Part shown: piece after piece, positions 45,219-54,900 of the stretch
Layout of the letters: every line of letters starts with the position of its first letter
How positions within the stretch are numbered: the first letter of the stretch is position 1
Origin: Thiodiazotropha sp050291245
GTDB taxonomy: Bacteria; Pseudomonadota; Gammaproteobacteria; Chromatiales; Chromatiaceae
DNA length: 64,000 bases
Direction of reading: 5' to 3'
Assembly (NCBI GenBank): GCA_050291245.1
Contig: JBNKJP010000026.1
Location: forward strand, 1-64,000
Notes under the pieces: model-generated
Seen by the model: only the letters and a program-made list of their open reading frames with translations
What the model was told of the DNA's origin: nothing
The model's database searches: none
Translations under genes and position numbers: made by a program

Positions 45219-45890
45219 ATGAACAACACCTTGGACGATAGCCCCGTGATCCCCGACGCCCTGTTCCTGCTGGCGACAGGCTGCGCCCACTGTCCGGCGG
45301 TCCTGGAATCCCTGAACCAGATGGTCAAACAGGGGCGTATCGGCCGACTCGAGACCGTCAATATCGCGGTCCATCCGGAAGTTGCCCAGGCGGTGGGAAC
45401 CCGCAGCGTACCCTGGACCCGGATCGGTCCTTTTGAACTGGAGGGCGCTCTGACCCCCGGCGAGGTAGCCACCTGGACCGAGCACGCCACCCGGCAGACC
45501 GGGGTGGGCGACTATTTCAGCGCCTGCCTGGAGGCCCAGAAACCGGACAAGGTGATGGCCTGGTTGACCCATGATCCGAATCAACTGAAGGCGCTGGTCG
45601 GTTTGATGAGTTCGGAGGATACCCCGATGGCCGTGCGTATCGGAATCGGCGTGGTGATGGAGCACCTGGAAGGGGATGCCCGGCTACACAGGTTGCTGCC
45701 GGATCTGATCGCACTGTGTGCCCATCCCCGGGCGAACATCCGTGCGGATGCGGCCCACTACCTGGGACTCACCCATGCCAAGGAGGCCGAATCCTGTTTG
45801 ACCGCCCTGCTCCGGGACGATCATCCCGATGTTCGTGAAATCGCCGCGGAATCCTTGGAACAACTCACTTCGACACCCACCTCCAACTGA
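45219..45890 (+). CDS. Thioredoxin-like domain plus HEAT repeats
   Basis: 223 residues from the ATG at 45219; starts at 45171 or 45126 would add 16-31 residues. The first ~85 residues are a thioredoxin-like fold with Gly-Cys-Ala-His-Cys-Pro (CxxC) and the cis-Pro segment Thr-Arg-Ser-Val-Pro-Trp-Thr. The rest (~120-220) holds HEAT-like helical repeats with Asp-Asp-His-Pro-Asp-Val-Arg and Asn-Ile-Arg-Ala-Asp-Ala-Ala-His. The order and the CxxC suggest a redox or substrate-docking protein in the cytoplasm, since no signal peptide is seen. It begins a tightly spaced four-gene run (12-nt gap, then two 1-nt overlaps). Confidence 0.75.
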   Translation: MNNTLDDSPVIPDALFLLATGCAHCPAVLESLNQMVKQGRIGRLETVNIAVHPEVAQAVGTRSVPWTRIGPFELEGALTPGEVATWTEHATRQTGVGDYFSACLEAQKPDKVMAWLTHDPNQLKALVGLMSSEDTPMAVRIGIGVVMEHLEGDARLHRLLPDLIALCAHPRANIRADAAHYLGLTHAKEAESCLTALLRDDHPDVREIAAESLEQLTSTPTSN

Positions 45891-45901
45891 CACACGCCTC
45901 C

Positions 45902-46453
45902 ATGAATAGAAAGGAACAGATCCTGACGGTACACGCCCAGTTCATCAATCAGGTCGTCATGACCGGTCCCCATGCGGACCGTCAGCAGGAGTTTCAAGCA
46001 CTCCTTAATATGGCTGAAGCTCAGGGCTGGAGCGAACTGGTTCGGTGTGTACGGCTGATCTTTCAGCAGGGCCGGCGTGACCTGGAGATCCTCAACCCCC
46101 TCGACGAGGAGGACCGGGTTATCGCGGAGGCTATCCTCAAGGGTTTGCAGGATCCATCCAGCCTGCCGGATCCCCAGGCACAGCCGGACCCGGCCCTCGC
46201 GGCACCCGGTTTGGCGTCGATGATTCACGCGGCGGGTCAGGGTCACCCACAGGCGTTGCAGCTGATTGCCCAGATGGCCGAGCAGATGAGCCGTGTCGGC
46301 GGCCCCATGGGACATCTGGCCTCCGTGATTCGCCCCCTGATCAACGGTGAACGCAATCCCGAGGTGTTGTGCAAACGCCTGGACAGTCAATCCGAAGCGA
46401 TGGTGATAGGGATTCTGGAAGAACTGACGCGTTTGGATGGGGGCGATGCCTGA
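45902..46453 (+). CDS. Hypothetical helical protein, 183 residues
   Basis: Not assigned to a family. It is soluble and mostly helical, with an early Gln-rich stretch, a Pro/Asp-rich linker (~85-100) and a second helical part (~100-180). The last codon overlaps the next gene's start (TGATG). Its position between a thioredoxin/HEAT protein and a DUF423 membrane protein suggests co-regulation, but no function can be read from it. Confidence 0.7.
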   Translation: MNRKEQILTVHAQFINQVVMTGPHADRQQEFQALLNMAEAQGWSELVRCVRLIFQQGRRDLEILNPLDEEDRVIAEAILKGLQDPSSLPDPQAQPDPALAAPGLASMIHAAGQGHPQALQLIAQMAEQMSRVGGPMGHLASVIRPLINGERNPEVLCKRLDSQSEAMVIGILEELTRLDGGDA

Positions 46454-46827
46454 TGGCCCGCCGTTGTATCGCCCTGGCCGCACTGAGCGGTATGCTGCTG
46501 GTCCTGCTCGGCGCCTTCGGCGCCCACGTTCTGGAACCCCGCCTGCCCCCGGATCACCTGATCTGGTGGCACAAAGCGGTCCACTACCAGGGACTGCACA
46601 CCCTGGCGCTACTGGGGGTCGGACTGTTGGCGCTGCACCATCCAGGACGGGCGTTACAGACCGCGGGTTGGCTGTTCCTGGTGGGAATCGTACTGTTTTC
46701 CGGCAGTCTGTACACAATGGCGTTGAGCGACCTGCGCATACTCGGCATGCTCACCCCTCTGGGCGGCAGCGCCTTCATCGGTGGCTGGCTGGCATTGCTG
46801 CTGGCGGCCTGGCGGCTGCCGCGCTGA
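46453..46827 (+). CDS. DUF423 (TMEM256-like) membrane protein
   Basis: 124 residues with four hydrophobic helices. The N-terminal Leu-Gly-Ala-Phe-Gly-Ala-His-Val-Leu and the Lys-Ala-Val-His-Tyr-Gln-Gly-Leu-His-Thr-Leu-Ala-Leu segment are hallmarks of DUF423. Gly-Ser-Leu-Tyr-Thr-Met-Ala-Leu and Thr-Pro-Leu-Gly-Gly follow. The start at 46453 overlaps the preceding stop. The family is widespread and of unknown function. Confidence 0.88.
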   Translation: MARRCIALAALSGMLLVLLGAFGAHVLEPRLPPDHLIWWHKAVHYQGLHTLALLGVGLLALHHPGRALQTAGWLFLVGIVLFSGSLYTMALSDLRILGMLTPLGGSAFIGGWLALLLAAWRLPR

Positions 46828-47762
46828 TGGACCTGCACGCCTTCGAAAACCGTCTGCGCAAGAACCAGCGCCACTGGAGCAAATGGGCGCGCCGGCGGGG
46901 TATCGACTGTTACCGCTGCTATGACCGGGACATCCCCGAGTTCCCCCTGGCCATCGACTGGTATGAGACCGAGGTGCATGCGCAGATCTATGCCCGCAAG
47001 GGACAGGAACCCCTCGATGAGGCCGCTGAGGCCGCCATAGGCGAGGCGATCAAACGGGTGCTGGAGCTGCCCGACACGGCCCTTGCATTCAAAACCCGGC
47101 AACGCCAGCGGGGGCTGGCGCAGTATGAAAAGACCGGAGAAACCGGGCGACCTCGGGTAGTACACGAGGGGGGATTGGCATTCGAGGTAGACCTGCATAG
47201 CTATCTCGACACCGGACTTTTTCTGGATCATCGGGAGACCCGCAACTGGGTCCGCGAACGGGCCGCCGGTCGCCGCATGCTCAATCTGTTCGCCTACACC
47301 GGGAGTTTTTCGGTCTACGCGGCGGCGGGCGGGGCGCTCTCTACCACCAGCGTCGACCTGTCCAATACCTATCAGAACTGGACCCGCCGCAACCTCAGCT
47401 TAAACGGCTTCGACACAGCCGATCACACTCTGGTGCGCGCCGACGTGTTTGAGTACCTGGAGCGGGCGGTTCGCGAACGTCGCCAGTTCGGGGTAATCGT
47501 GCTCGATCCTCCGAGTTTCTCGAATTCCAAGAAGATGCTGGAGATTCTGGATGTGCAGCGCGACCATACCCGGTTAATCGAGGCCTGTCTGAAACTACTC
47601 ACACCGAGCGGCATCCTGATCTTTTCCACCAACCGGCGTCGTTTCAAGATCGACCCGGGTCTGGAATCCCTGCCCGGTGCCGAGGAGATCACCCACATCA
47701 CCCTGGCGGAGGATTTCAAACGACACCCGGCCCATCGGTGCTGGGTGTTCCGATCGTCTTGA
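46827..47762 (+). CDS. RlmK-like rRNA methyltransferase (class I SAM)
   Basis: 311 residues. The ATG at 46827 overlaps the previous stop (TGATG) and is preferred over an earlier in-frame start that would run through the DUF423 gene. The product matches the C-terminal half of RlmKL: Phe-Glu-Asn-Arg-Leu-Arg-Lys-Asn near the start, Phe-Leu-Asp-His-Arg-Glu-Thr-Arg, SAM motif Leu-Asn-Leu-Phe-Ala-Tyr-Thr-Gly-Ser-Phe-Ser, and Leu-Asp-Pro-Pro-Ser-Phe-Ser-Asn-Ser-Lys. In E. coli this domain makes m7G2069 in 23S rRNA. Here it is a stand-alone gene without the RlmL half. It ends the four-gene operon. Confidence 0.87.
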   Translation: MDLHAFENRLRKNQRHWSKWARRRGIDCYRCYDRDIPEFPLAIDWYETEVHAQIYARKGQEPLDEAAEAAIGEAIKRVLELPDTALAFKTRQRQRGLAQYEKTGETGRPRVVHEGGLAFEVDLHSYLDTGLFLDHRETRNWVRERAAGRRMLNLFAYTGSFSVYAAAGGALSTTSVDLSNTYQNWTRRNLSLNGFDTADHTLVRADVFEYLERAVRERRQFGVIVLDPPSFSNSKKMLEILDVQRDHTRLIEACLKLLTPSGILIFSTNRRRFKIDPGLESLPGAEEITHITLAEDFKRHPAHRCWVFRSS

Positions 47763-48057
47763 ACGCCGCTCCCGCCGGTGTCAATTCACTGTTGTGGGAT
47801 AGGTCCAATCCGTCAATCCTGTATTCCAGGCTTCGACCTGTGACCTTTACTTCTCAATAACAAGCAGCAAAGCCGCGGATTATTCGGCAGATTCCTAAAA
47901 AAGTGCTCAATTGACCGCTTGAACACTCACCGGGAGAAGTTTCAATACTATACTAGGCTAAGCTCAATAGACGTTTCATAGGTTCTTGATGAGTAATGGT
48001 GAGCAACCCGTTGAATGACAATTTCAGCGGCCATCGGGTGTCGATTCACCAAACGGA

Positions 48058-49350
48058 ATGAAGACTACTAACAATTCCAATCAACTTTCTCACGACCTGC
48101 TCGATGAGATCTTCCACATCAATCCTGAGCCGATGACGCTCACCCGGATAGACACGGGGCAATACGTCGCCGTCAATGAGAGTTTTATCAAAACCTTTGG
48201 CTACACCCGTGACGAAGTCATCGGCCGTACCGCCCTGGAACTGGGAATCTGGGAGAATCCCGAGCAGGACCGGCCCCTGCTCATCGAGCAGATCCGTGAG
48301 CACGGCCATGTCTCGGATGTCGAGGTGGGATTCCTGACCAAGTCGGGAGAGACGATTCGGTTCAACCTGGGCGCCACGCGCATTGAAGGGGATGATGGCC
48401 CCCTGTTGCTGATTACCGGGCGTAACATCACCGCCCTGCGCAAATCCGAAGCGGCGCTTCGCGCCTCGGAGGCCCGGTTTCGCGGTCTCATCGAGAACCT
48501 CCCGATCGGCGTCCTGATCGCCCAGGACGGGATCATCCGTTATGCCAATCCCAGTAGCCTGGAAATGATCGATTACAGACTCGACGAGATTATTGGGCGC
48601 CCATTTTCACATATGGTCCATGAGGAAGATCGCGAATATGCGATGGAATTTCATAACCGCCGCATGCGGGGAGACGAATCCAGGCTGAGCTACGATCTGC
48701 GTGTGGTTCGTAAGGGGGGAAGCATCAACTCCTGGCGAGTACATACTCAACCTGACATGTGGGATGGTCATATCGCGAGTCTGGTGGTCTGTATGGATAT
48801 CACCGAACAGAAGTTGGCCGAGCAGCGTCTGACCGAGCTGGCGCTACATGATCAGGTCACGGGTCTTCCCAACCGGATTCTGCTGACGGAACATGTTCAT
48901 CAGACCATAACGCATATCGCCAAGGGCTTTGCACTCCTCTATCTGGACCTCGATGGATTCAAGGCGATCAATGACTGCTGCGGCCACGATGCCGGCGATC
49001 AGGTACTGAAAGAGGTGGCCGATCGATTACGTCACGCGATTCGGGAGACGGACATGGCCGCACGGGTCGGTGGGGATGAATTTGTCGTAGTGATCCGAAA
49101 TATCGACAACTACCCGATGGCATGTCAGGTGGCTGAGCATATCCGTAAGACCCTGAACCTTCCCATCCGCTCATCCTCGACACCGCACCGGTTGGGCGTC
49201 AGCATAGGTATCGCGCTCTTTCCCGCGGATGGGGGAGATCTCGATAGCCTGATATCCCATGCCGATGAAGCGATGTATCGGGCAAAACGCGGTGGGCGCA
49301 ATCGTGTCTGTTGCTATGTCGACGATCACCTACCATCCGATCCTCGCTAA
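48058..49350 (+). CDS. PAS-PAS-GGDEF diguanylate cyclase
   Basis: 430 residues: PAS1 (~15-125, Gly-Tyr-Thr-Arg-Asp-Glu-Val-Ile-Gly-Arg), PAS2 (~140-255), then GGDEF (~265-425). The domain has Gly-Gly-Asp-Glu-Phe and, five residues before it, the Arg-Glu-Thr-Asp inhibitory site. Leu-Asp-Leu-Asp-Gly-Phe-Lys is intact. It should make c-di-GMP and be subject to product inhibition. No membrane segment is seen, so it is likely cytoplasmic and sensing through PAS. It stands alone with its own ~300-bp upstream region. Confidence 0.9.
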   Translation: MKTTNNSNQLSHDLLDEIFHINPEPMTLTRIDTGQYVAVNESFIKTFGYTRDEVIGRTALELGIWENPEQDRPLLIEQIREHGHVSDVEVGFLTKSGETIRFNLGATRIEGDDGPLLLITGRNITALRKSEAALRASEARFRGLIENLPIGVLIAQDGIIRYANPSSLEMIDYRLDEIIGRPFSHMVHEEDREYAMEFHNRRMRGDESRLSYDLRVVRKGGSINSWRVHTQPDMWDGHIASLVVCMDITEQKLAEQRLTELALHDQVTGLPNRILLTEHVHQTITHIAKGFALLYLDLDGFKAINDCCGHDAGDQVLKEVADRLRHAIRETDMAARVGGDEFVVVIRNIDNYPMACQVAEHIRKTLNLPIRSSSTPHRLGVSIGIALFPADGGDLDSLISHADEAMYRAKRGGRNRVCCYVDDHLPSDPR

Positions 49351-49442
49351 GCGGCGGGATCGGACGGAAAATACCGACGATCGTTAACCCGATACCCTGA
49401 CAGGCAACTCCAGAGCAACCACAAAGCTACCGGATAAAAGCC

Positions 49443-50195
49443 CTACTGGTCAGCGGACTTGGCGGAAACACCCTTTGTACCGGTAGTTCCATCATCCCTC
49501 CGATCAGTATCCCACCAGGTTTGTGCTCTTTGACGATTGAAGGGAGGAAGTACGTCAACCTGGATATCGACATTTGTGAGCGCGGGAAAATTGGTTTGAA
49601 ATAGATCGAGATCCTCATTCCTCTGATCCGAGACTTCCACATCGAAGGTACTGTGCGCGAAACCGGAAACCCCTTGGTCGAGCAGTGGAATTAAAGCGCC
49701 TGAGCGGAACTCACCCTCCTTCCGCTTGCGGGTGACCCCGCGGACCCGCCCCACATAGGTCACGGTGTTCGGCTTTGCTTCGATGTCCTCGTGGATCGGC
49801 ATAAAACAGAATGCGTGAATCGGAAATGAGAAGATTTCACCGTGGACACCCCGGATGACATAACGTCCCGGATCCAGTTCCATCCTTAACATATATGTGT
49901 GGTCATCGCCCTGCTTTAGCTGGCTGTCCTCGTCAAAGATGAATTGATGGACATCCCCCATTGACGCCTCTTCTGCCGACTCCACTCTTAACCGCAGTAT
50001 GTCAGGCTGATATTTCGGCTTGTAGTCGTGCTCGAGTTGCAGCGACATCAGGATGAGCGCTTTGTCCTTGAGCTCCAGAGTCTGAGTATCCTTCTTCGGT
50101 GACATGTTGTGCGTCGTGGCACATCCCCCCAATAGACCGAGTAAGGGAAGGAGTAATATGAGTCGGTGTACAAACGTGAAAAAACTAGATTTCAT
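49443..50195 (-). CDS. Hypothetical lipoprotein, 250 residues
   Basis: A lipoprotein signal ends in Leu-Leu-Gly-Gly-Cys (~residue 24-25). The ATG at 50195 is preferred over a TTG four codons upstream because GGGGA precedes it. The mature part is beta-rich, with Tyr-Met-Leu-Arg-Met-Glu-Leu-Asp-Pro-Gly-Arg-Tyr-Val-Ile-Arg-Gly and Thr-Tyr-Val-Gly-Arg-Val, resembling carboxypeptidase-regulatory or DUF2846-like folds only loosely. The C-terminal 50 residues are polar and possibly unstructured. Function unknown. Confidence 0.65.
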   Translation of the reverse strand: MKSSFFTFVHRLILLLPLLGLLGGCATTHNMSPKKDTQTLELKDKALILMSLQLEHDYKPKYQPDILRLRVESAEEASMGDVHQFIFDEDSQLKQGDDHTYMLRMELDPGRYVIRGVHGEIFSFPIHAFCFMPIHEDIEAKPNTVTYVGRVRGVTRKRKEGEFRSGALIPLLDQGVSGFAHSTFDVEVSDQRNEDLDLFQTNFPALTNVDIQVDVLPPFNRQRAQTWWDTDRRDDGTTGTKGVSAKSADQ

Positions 50196-50207
50196 GGCAA
50201 TCCCCAA

Positions 50208-50738
50208 AACAATACGGCCTTCTGGTTGATTGATTCGCGCCTGGTCAGTGCGGTGGATGCGAAGACGAGTTTAAAACCGCAGCGCTGAGAGGGTATCTAT
50301 TCCAAATCCGACTGTCCAGCTCTGAGTCTTGACCGGATGTACCCGAATGAAGCAGTCATCCCAACAGCCTGTTAATCTCTGATCCTCCTTTCGATGGGCA
50401 TAGGCCGATATTGCAAGGGGCCGGTTTCCCTGGCGTACCATTCAGAGCCTGTTTTGTAACAGTGTGTAATCCAAACTCCCTCGAAAACTCACACGGCCTC
50501 ACCACTCTCTGGGTTTTACAGCAGGAAAAACAACACACTAGCATTTCCCCCTGACAATTCTGGATGTGTTGTCAGCCGTGGGATAGGCCGGCACGGATCT
50601 GAGATAGCCTTGACGTAGATCAAAAATTCCACTCTGATAAGCAAAAGCTAATTCAGCGGAGCCACTCTACTCTGGAATATAAGAAAGTGGACCGCGGCAT
50701 CCGAATCTTTCCGAAATCGTCCTGGGACGGAGACCCAC
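50208..50738. other. Intergenic region with only a candidate regulatory box
   Basis: No convincing gene on either strand. It separates the lipoprotein gene from the third RND system and carries the TTGAC-N4-ATCAA motif listed separately. Confidence 0.4.
50610..50623 (+). promoter_or_regulatory. Candidate FNR/ANR-type box upstream of the third RND system
   Basis: TTGACGTAGATCAA matches the FNR/ANR consensus TTGAT-N4-ATCAA at 9 of 10 fixed positions and lies ~115 bp upstream of the adaptor ATG. It would suggest oxygen-responsive control, unproven. Confidence 0.45.
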
Positions 50739-51863
50739 ATGTTGAAACGACTGATCTTAACCCTCTTGGGACTTGCACTGTTGATCGGGGTACCAGCCTT
50801 GATCAAGATGCAGCAATTTCAGGCGATGGCCGGAATGCAGATGCAGATGCCTCCCGAGACGGTCACCGCGACCCAGGTACGCAGTGAACGCTGGGCCGAC
50901 ACGGTCACCGCCACAGGAACGCTGGTTGCGGTACAAGGGGTGACCGTGAGTGCGGAACTGGGAGGCAAAGTGAGCCGGATCGCCTTCGAATCCGGTGATC
51001 GGGTCAAAGCAGGCGACCTGTTGGTGCGTCTCGACACCACCGCCGAGGAGGCGCAACTGCGCTCCGCCGAGGCGGCGGCCAAACTGGCGCGTATCAACCT
51101 GGACCGGAACCGGGATCTGAGAAAAAACCGCACCATCTCCCAGGCCGATCTGGACACCGCCGAAGCCAATTTCAAACAGGCCACGGCCCAGGTGGATAAC
51201 GTCCGCGCCACCATTGACAAAAAAACCATTACCGCGCCCTTTGCCGGTCTGCTGGGGCTGCGTCAGGTCAATCTCGGTCAGATCGTCGAACAGGGTACGC
51301 CGGTGGTGGCCCTGCAGACCCTGGACCCCATCTATGTCGACTTCTCCCTGCCTCAGCAACGCTACGCCAGCCTGAGTGTCGGAAGTACGGTACAGATCAC
51401 TACCGACGCCGCCCCCGGGGAGGTATTCGAGGGACGGATTCTCGCCATCAACCCGGAGATCGATACCCTCACCCGCAGCGTGCGGATTCGTGCCGTGATG
51501 GCCAACCGGGGCGAACATCTGCGCGCCGGCATGTTCGCCAATGTTGAAGTCGTGCTGCCCCGCGAGGAGGACTATCTGATCATTCCCGCCACCGCCGTAC
51601 TCTACGCGCCCTATGGGGACACGGTGTTCGTCATCGATACCCAGAAGGATGAGACCAGCGGAGAAGAGCAACAGATCCTGCGCCAGCAGATCGTGCGCCT
51701 GGGCCGTACCCGGGGCGATTTCGTCGCTGTGACCGAGGGCCTCAAGGCGGGCGAGATGGTGGTGACCAGCGGGGTGTTTAAATTGCGCCCCAAGTCCGCC
51801 GTGGTCATCGACAACAGTCTGGCCCTGGACGCGAAACTCGATCCCAATCCCGCCAACGAATAG
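50739..51863 (+). CDS. RND periplasmic adaptor (MexE/MdtA-like)
   Basis: 374 residues with an N-terminal membrane anchor (~5-22). The adaptor fold includes Glu-Leu-Gly-Gly-Lys-Val-Ser near ~78, an Ala/Arg-rich hairpin (Leu-Arg-Lys-Asn-Arg-Thr-Ile-Ser), Ala-Pro-Phe-Ala-Gly-Leu-Leu-Gly-Leu, and Leu-Arg-Ala-Gly-Met-Phe-Ala-Asn-Val. Met and Gln are frequent just after the anchor. GGAG lies 6 nt before the ATG. The pump gene follows after 56 nt, so the two form an operon. No outer-membrane channel gene is attached. Confidence 0.9.
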   Translation: MLKRLILTLLGLALLIGVPALIKMQQFQAMAGMQMQMPPETVTATQVRSERWADTVTATGTLVAVQGVTVSAELGGKVSRIAFESGDRVKAGDLLVRLDTTAEEAQLRSAEAAAKLARINLDRNRDLRKNRTISQADLDTAEANFKQATAQVDNVRATIDKKTITAPFAGLLGLRQVNLGQIVEQGTPVVALQTLDPIYVDFSLPQQRYASLSVGSTVQITTDAAPGEVFEGRILAINPEIDTLTRSVRIRAVMANRGEHLRAGMFANVEVVLPREEDYLIIPATAVLYAPYGDTVFVIDTQKDETSGEEQQILRQQIVRLGRTRGDFVAVTEGLKAGEMVVTSGVFKLRPKSAVVIDNSLALDAKLDPNPANE

Positions 51864-51919
51864 TCACTTACTGGATTCATCGTTCAGCCGGATAACCACA
51901 TTTCACGGATGCTACCACC

Positions 51920-54900
51920 ATGGCCAGCATGAAAGCCTTCACCGACATCTTCATCCAACGCCCCGTGCTTGCGATTGTGATCAACCTGTTGATCGTGATT
52001 GCCGGCGTCGCCGCCTGGAACACCCTCAACATCCGCCAGTACCCGCGTAGCGAAAATGCCACGGTGAACATCTCCACGGTCTACGTGGGCGCCAACGCGG
52101 AGCTGGTCAAGGGGTTCATCACCACACCGTTGGAGCAGGCCATCGCCGCGGCGGACGGCATCGACTATATCGAGTCGAAAAGCCTGCAGGGCTTTTCCAT
52201 GATCAACGCCCGGCTGAAGCTCAACTATTCCCCCACCAAGGCCCTGGCGGAGATCACCGCCAAGGTGAACCAGGTACGCAACGACCTTCCGGTCGAGGCC
52301 CAGGTACCGGCCATCTCGATTCAGTCGGCGGACTCCCAGTTCGCCTCCGCCTATATCAGCTTCTCCTCGGAGATCCTCTCCCAGGCGGAGATCACCGACT
52401 ACCTGATTCGGGTAGTGCAGCCCCGCCTCGCGGCGGTGGCAGGGGTGCAGCGTGCGGACGTGCTCGGCGCGCGCATCTTCGCCATGCGCATCTGGCTGCA
52501 ACCGGACAAGATGGCCGCGCTGCACATCAGCCCCGCCCAGGTACGCCAGGCGCTGGCGTCGAATAATTTCCTCGCCGCCATCGGCTCTACCAAGGGCAAC
52601 CTGGTGCAGGTGAACATGACCGCCAATACCGACCTGCATACGGTGGAGGAGTTCGAGCAGCTGGTGATCTTTCAGGAGGGTGACAGCATCGTACGCCTGC
52701 GAGACGTGGCCGACGTAACCCTGGGGGCGGAGGATTATGATACCTCGGTAAGTTACTCCGGCCAGACCGCGGTGTTCATGGGCATCTTTCCCCTGCCCAA
52801 CGCCAATACCATCGACGTGGTCAAGCTGGTGCGCGAGGAGATCGTCTCGATTGAGCGGGACCTGCCCAGCGGTCTCGCGGTGAACATCGGCTACGACGCC
52901 TCGGAGTACATCTCGACCGCAATCACCGAGGTCACCAAGACCCTGGGTGATACGCTCCTGATCGTGATTCTGGTGATCTATCTGTTTCTCGGCTCCCTGC
53001 GTTCCGCCCTGGTGCCGACCATCGCCATCCCGGTCTCTCTGATCGGCAGCATCTTTCTCATGCAGGCCTTCGGGTTCACCCTCAACCTGCTCACCCTGCT
53101 GGCCATCGTGCTTTCGGTGGGACTGGTGGTGGACGACGCCATCGTGGTGGTGGAGAACATCGAACGCCATCTGCGGGAAGGCCGCAGCAAACGGGAGGCC
53201 GCCCTGCTCGGTGCCCGTGAGTTGCTCGGACCGGTGATCGCCATGACCATCACCCTGGCGGCGGTCTACATGCCGATCGCTCTGCAGGGAGGGCTGACCG
53301 GCGCCCTGTTCCGGGAGTTTGCCCTGACTCTGGCGGGTACGGTGACCATCTCGGGCATCGTGGCCTTGACCCTGTCGCCGATGATGTCCTCCCACATGCT
53401 GCACGACGCCGCCGACGAGGAGAAGGGTTTCACCGGATGGATCAACCACTATTTCGACCGTATGCGCCAATCCTACGGGCGGCTCATCGGCAGGACCCTG
53501 CAAGCCCGGCCCTTTGTCTATGCCATCTGGTTCGCAGTCGCTGTGGCCGCGATTCCGATGTACGACATGTCGCCCAAGGAACTGGCGCCGAGTGAAGATC
53601 AGAGCGTGGTGTTCGGCATTATTAACGCCGCGGCGAATGCCACCGCGGACCAGAAGCGTTTCTTCGGCAAGGCGGTGGAGCAGACCTTTCTGAGCACGCC
53701 CGAGGCGGATCTTACCTTTCAGATCCTGTTCGCCCCGTCGGTAGGGGCCCGCTTCGACGTGGACGGCTTCTCCGGTGTGGTGGTTAAACCCTGGCATAAC
53801 CCCCGGGAACGCACCGTATTCGAAATCCAGCAGGAACTGCAAGGCAAACTCTCCGCGATTCCCGGTTTTCAGATCTTCGCCACCACCCCACCCGCCCTGC
53901 CCGGCGGCAGCAATTTTCCGATCGAATTCCTGATCACCTCGACCGCGGACGCCAAGCAGCTTCTGGAGTTTGCCCAACAGCTACAGGGCAAGGCGGCGGC
54001 CAGCGGGATGTTCCTGTTCCCGCCCCAGATCGATCTCAAGTATGACCAGCCCGAGGCCCGGGTGGTGCTGGACCGTGACAAAATCGGCGCCCTCGGCCTG
54101 GACCTGAACCAGGTCGGTCGGGATATGGCGGCGGCCCTGGGCGGAGATTTCGTCAACCGTTTCAATATCTCCGGACGTAGCTATAAAGTGATTCCACAGA
54201 TCGAACGCTCACAGCGGCTTAACCCGGAACAGTTGACCGATATCTATGTTAGTGGACCCAAGGGTGAACTCATCCCTCTGAGCTCGGTGGCCCATATCGA
54301 AAGCAAGACAGTGCCCCGCTCCCTCAACCGCTTTCAGCAGCTCAATTCGGTGAAGCTCTCGGGGATGACCAACCGCACCCTGGACCAGGCACTGAATGTA
54401 CTGGAAGAGGCCGCCCAGGAGATACTGCCCCCCGGCTACTCGGTGGACTACACCGGCGAGTCCCGCCAGCTGCGTCAGGAGGGCAACAAGTTCCTGCCCG
54501 CTTTCGCCCTGGCTATCGTGATGATTTTTCTGGCCCTGGCGGTGCAGTTCAACTCCTTCCGCGACCCCGGGATCATCCTCTTCGGTTCGGTCCCCCTGGC
54601 TATGTTCGGCGCGCTGCTGTTCACCTTCCTGAAGATGCCCAACCCCAACATGCCCTTCTGGACCAACGGTTGGACCACCACGCTGAATATCTACGCCCAG
54701 GTCGGTCTGGTGACCCTGGTAGGCCTGATCTCGAAGAATGGTATCCTCATCGTGGAGTTCGCCAACAAGCTTCAGGAGCAGGGACTGTCGAAGATGGACG
54801 CGGTCACAGAGGCGGCCATGACCCGCCTGCGCCCGGTCCTGATGACCACCTTCGCCACCGTGGCGGGCCATCTGCCATTGACCATGGTGACCGGCGCCGG

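Noticed and set aside
46437..46826. N-terminal extension of the RlmK-like gene
   Set aside because: It would run through the DUF423 gene; the TGATG overlap at 46827 gives the natural start.
51884..53977. A 697-codon minus-strand open frame opposite the third RND pump
   Set aside because: Same mirror effect; the RND pump on the plus strand has complete motifs.
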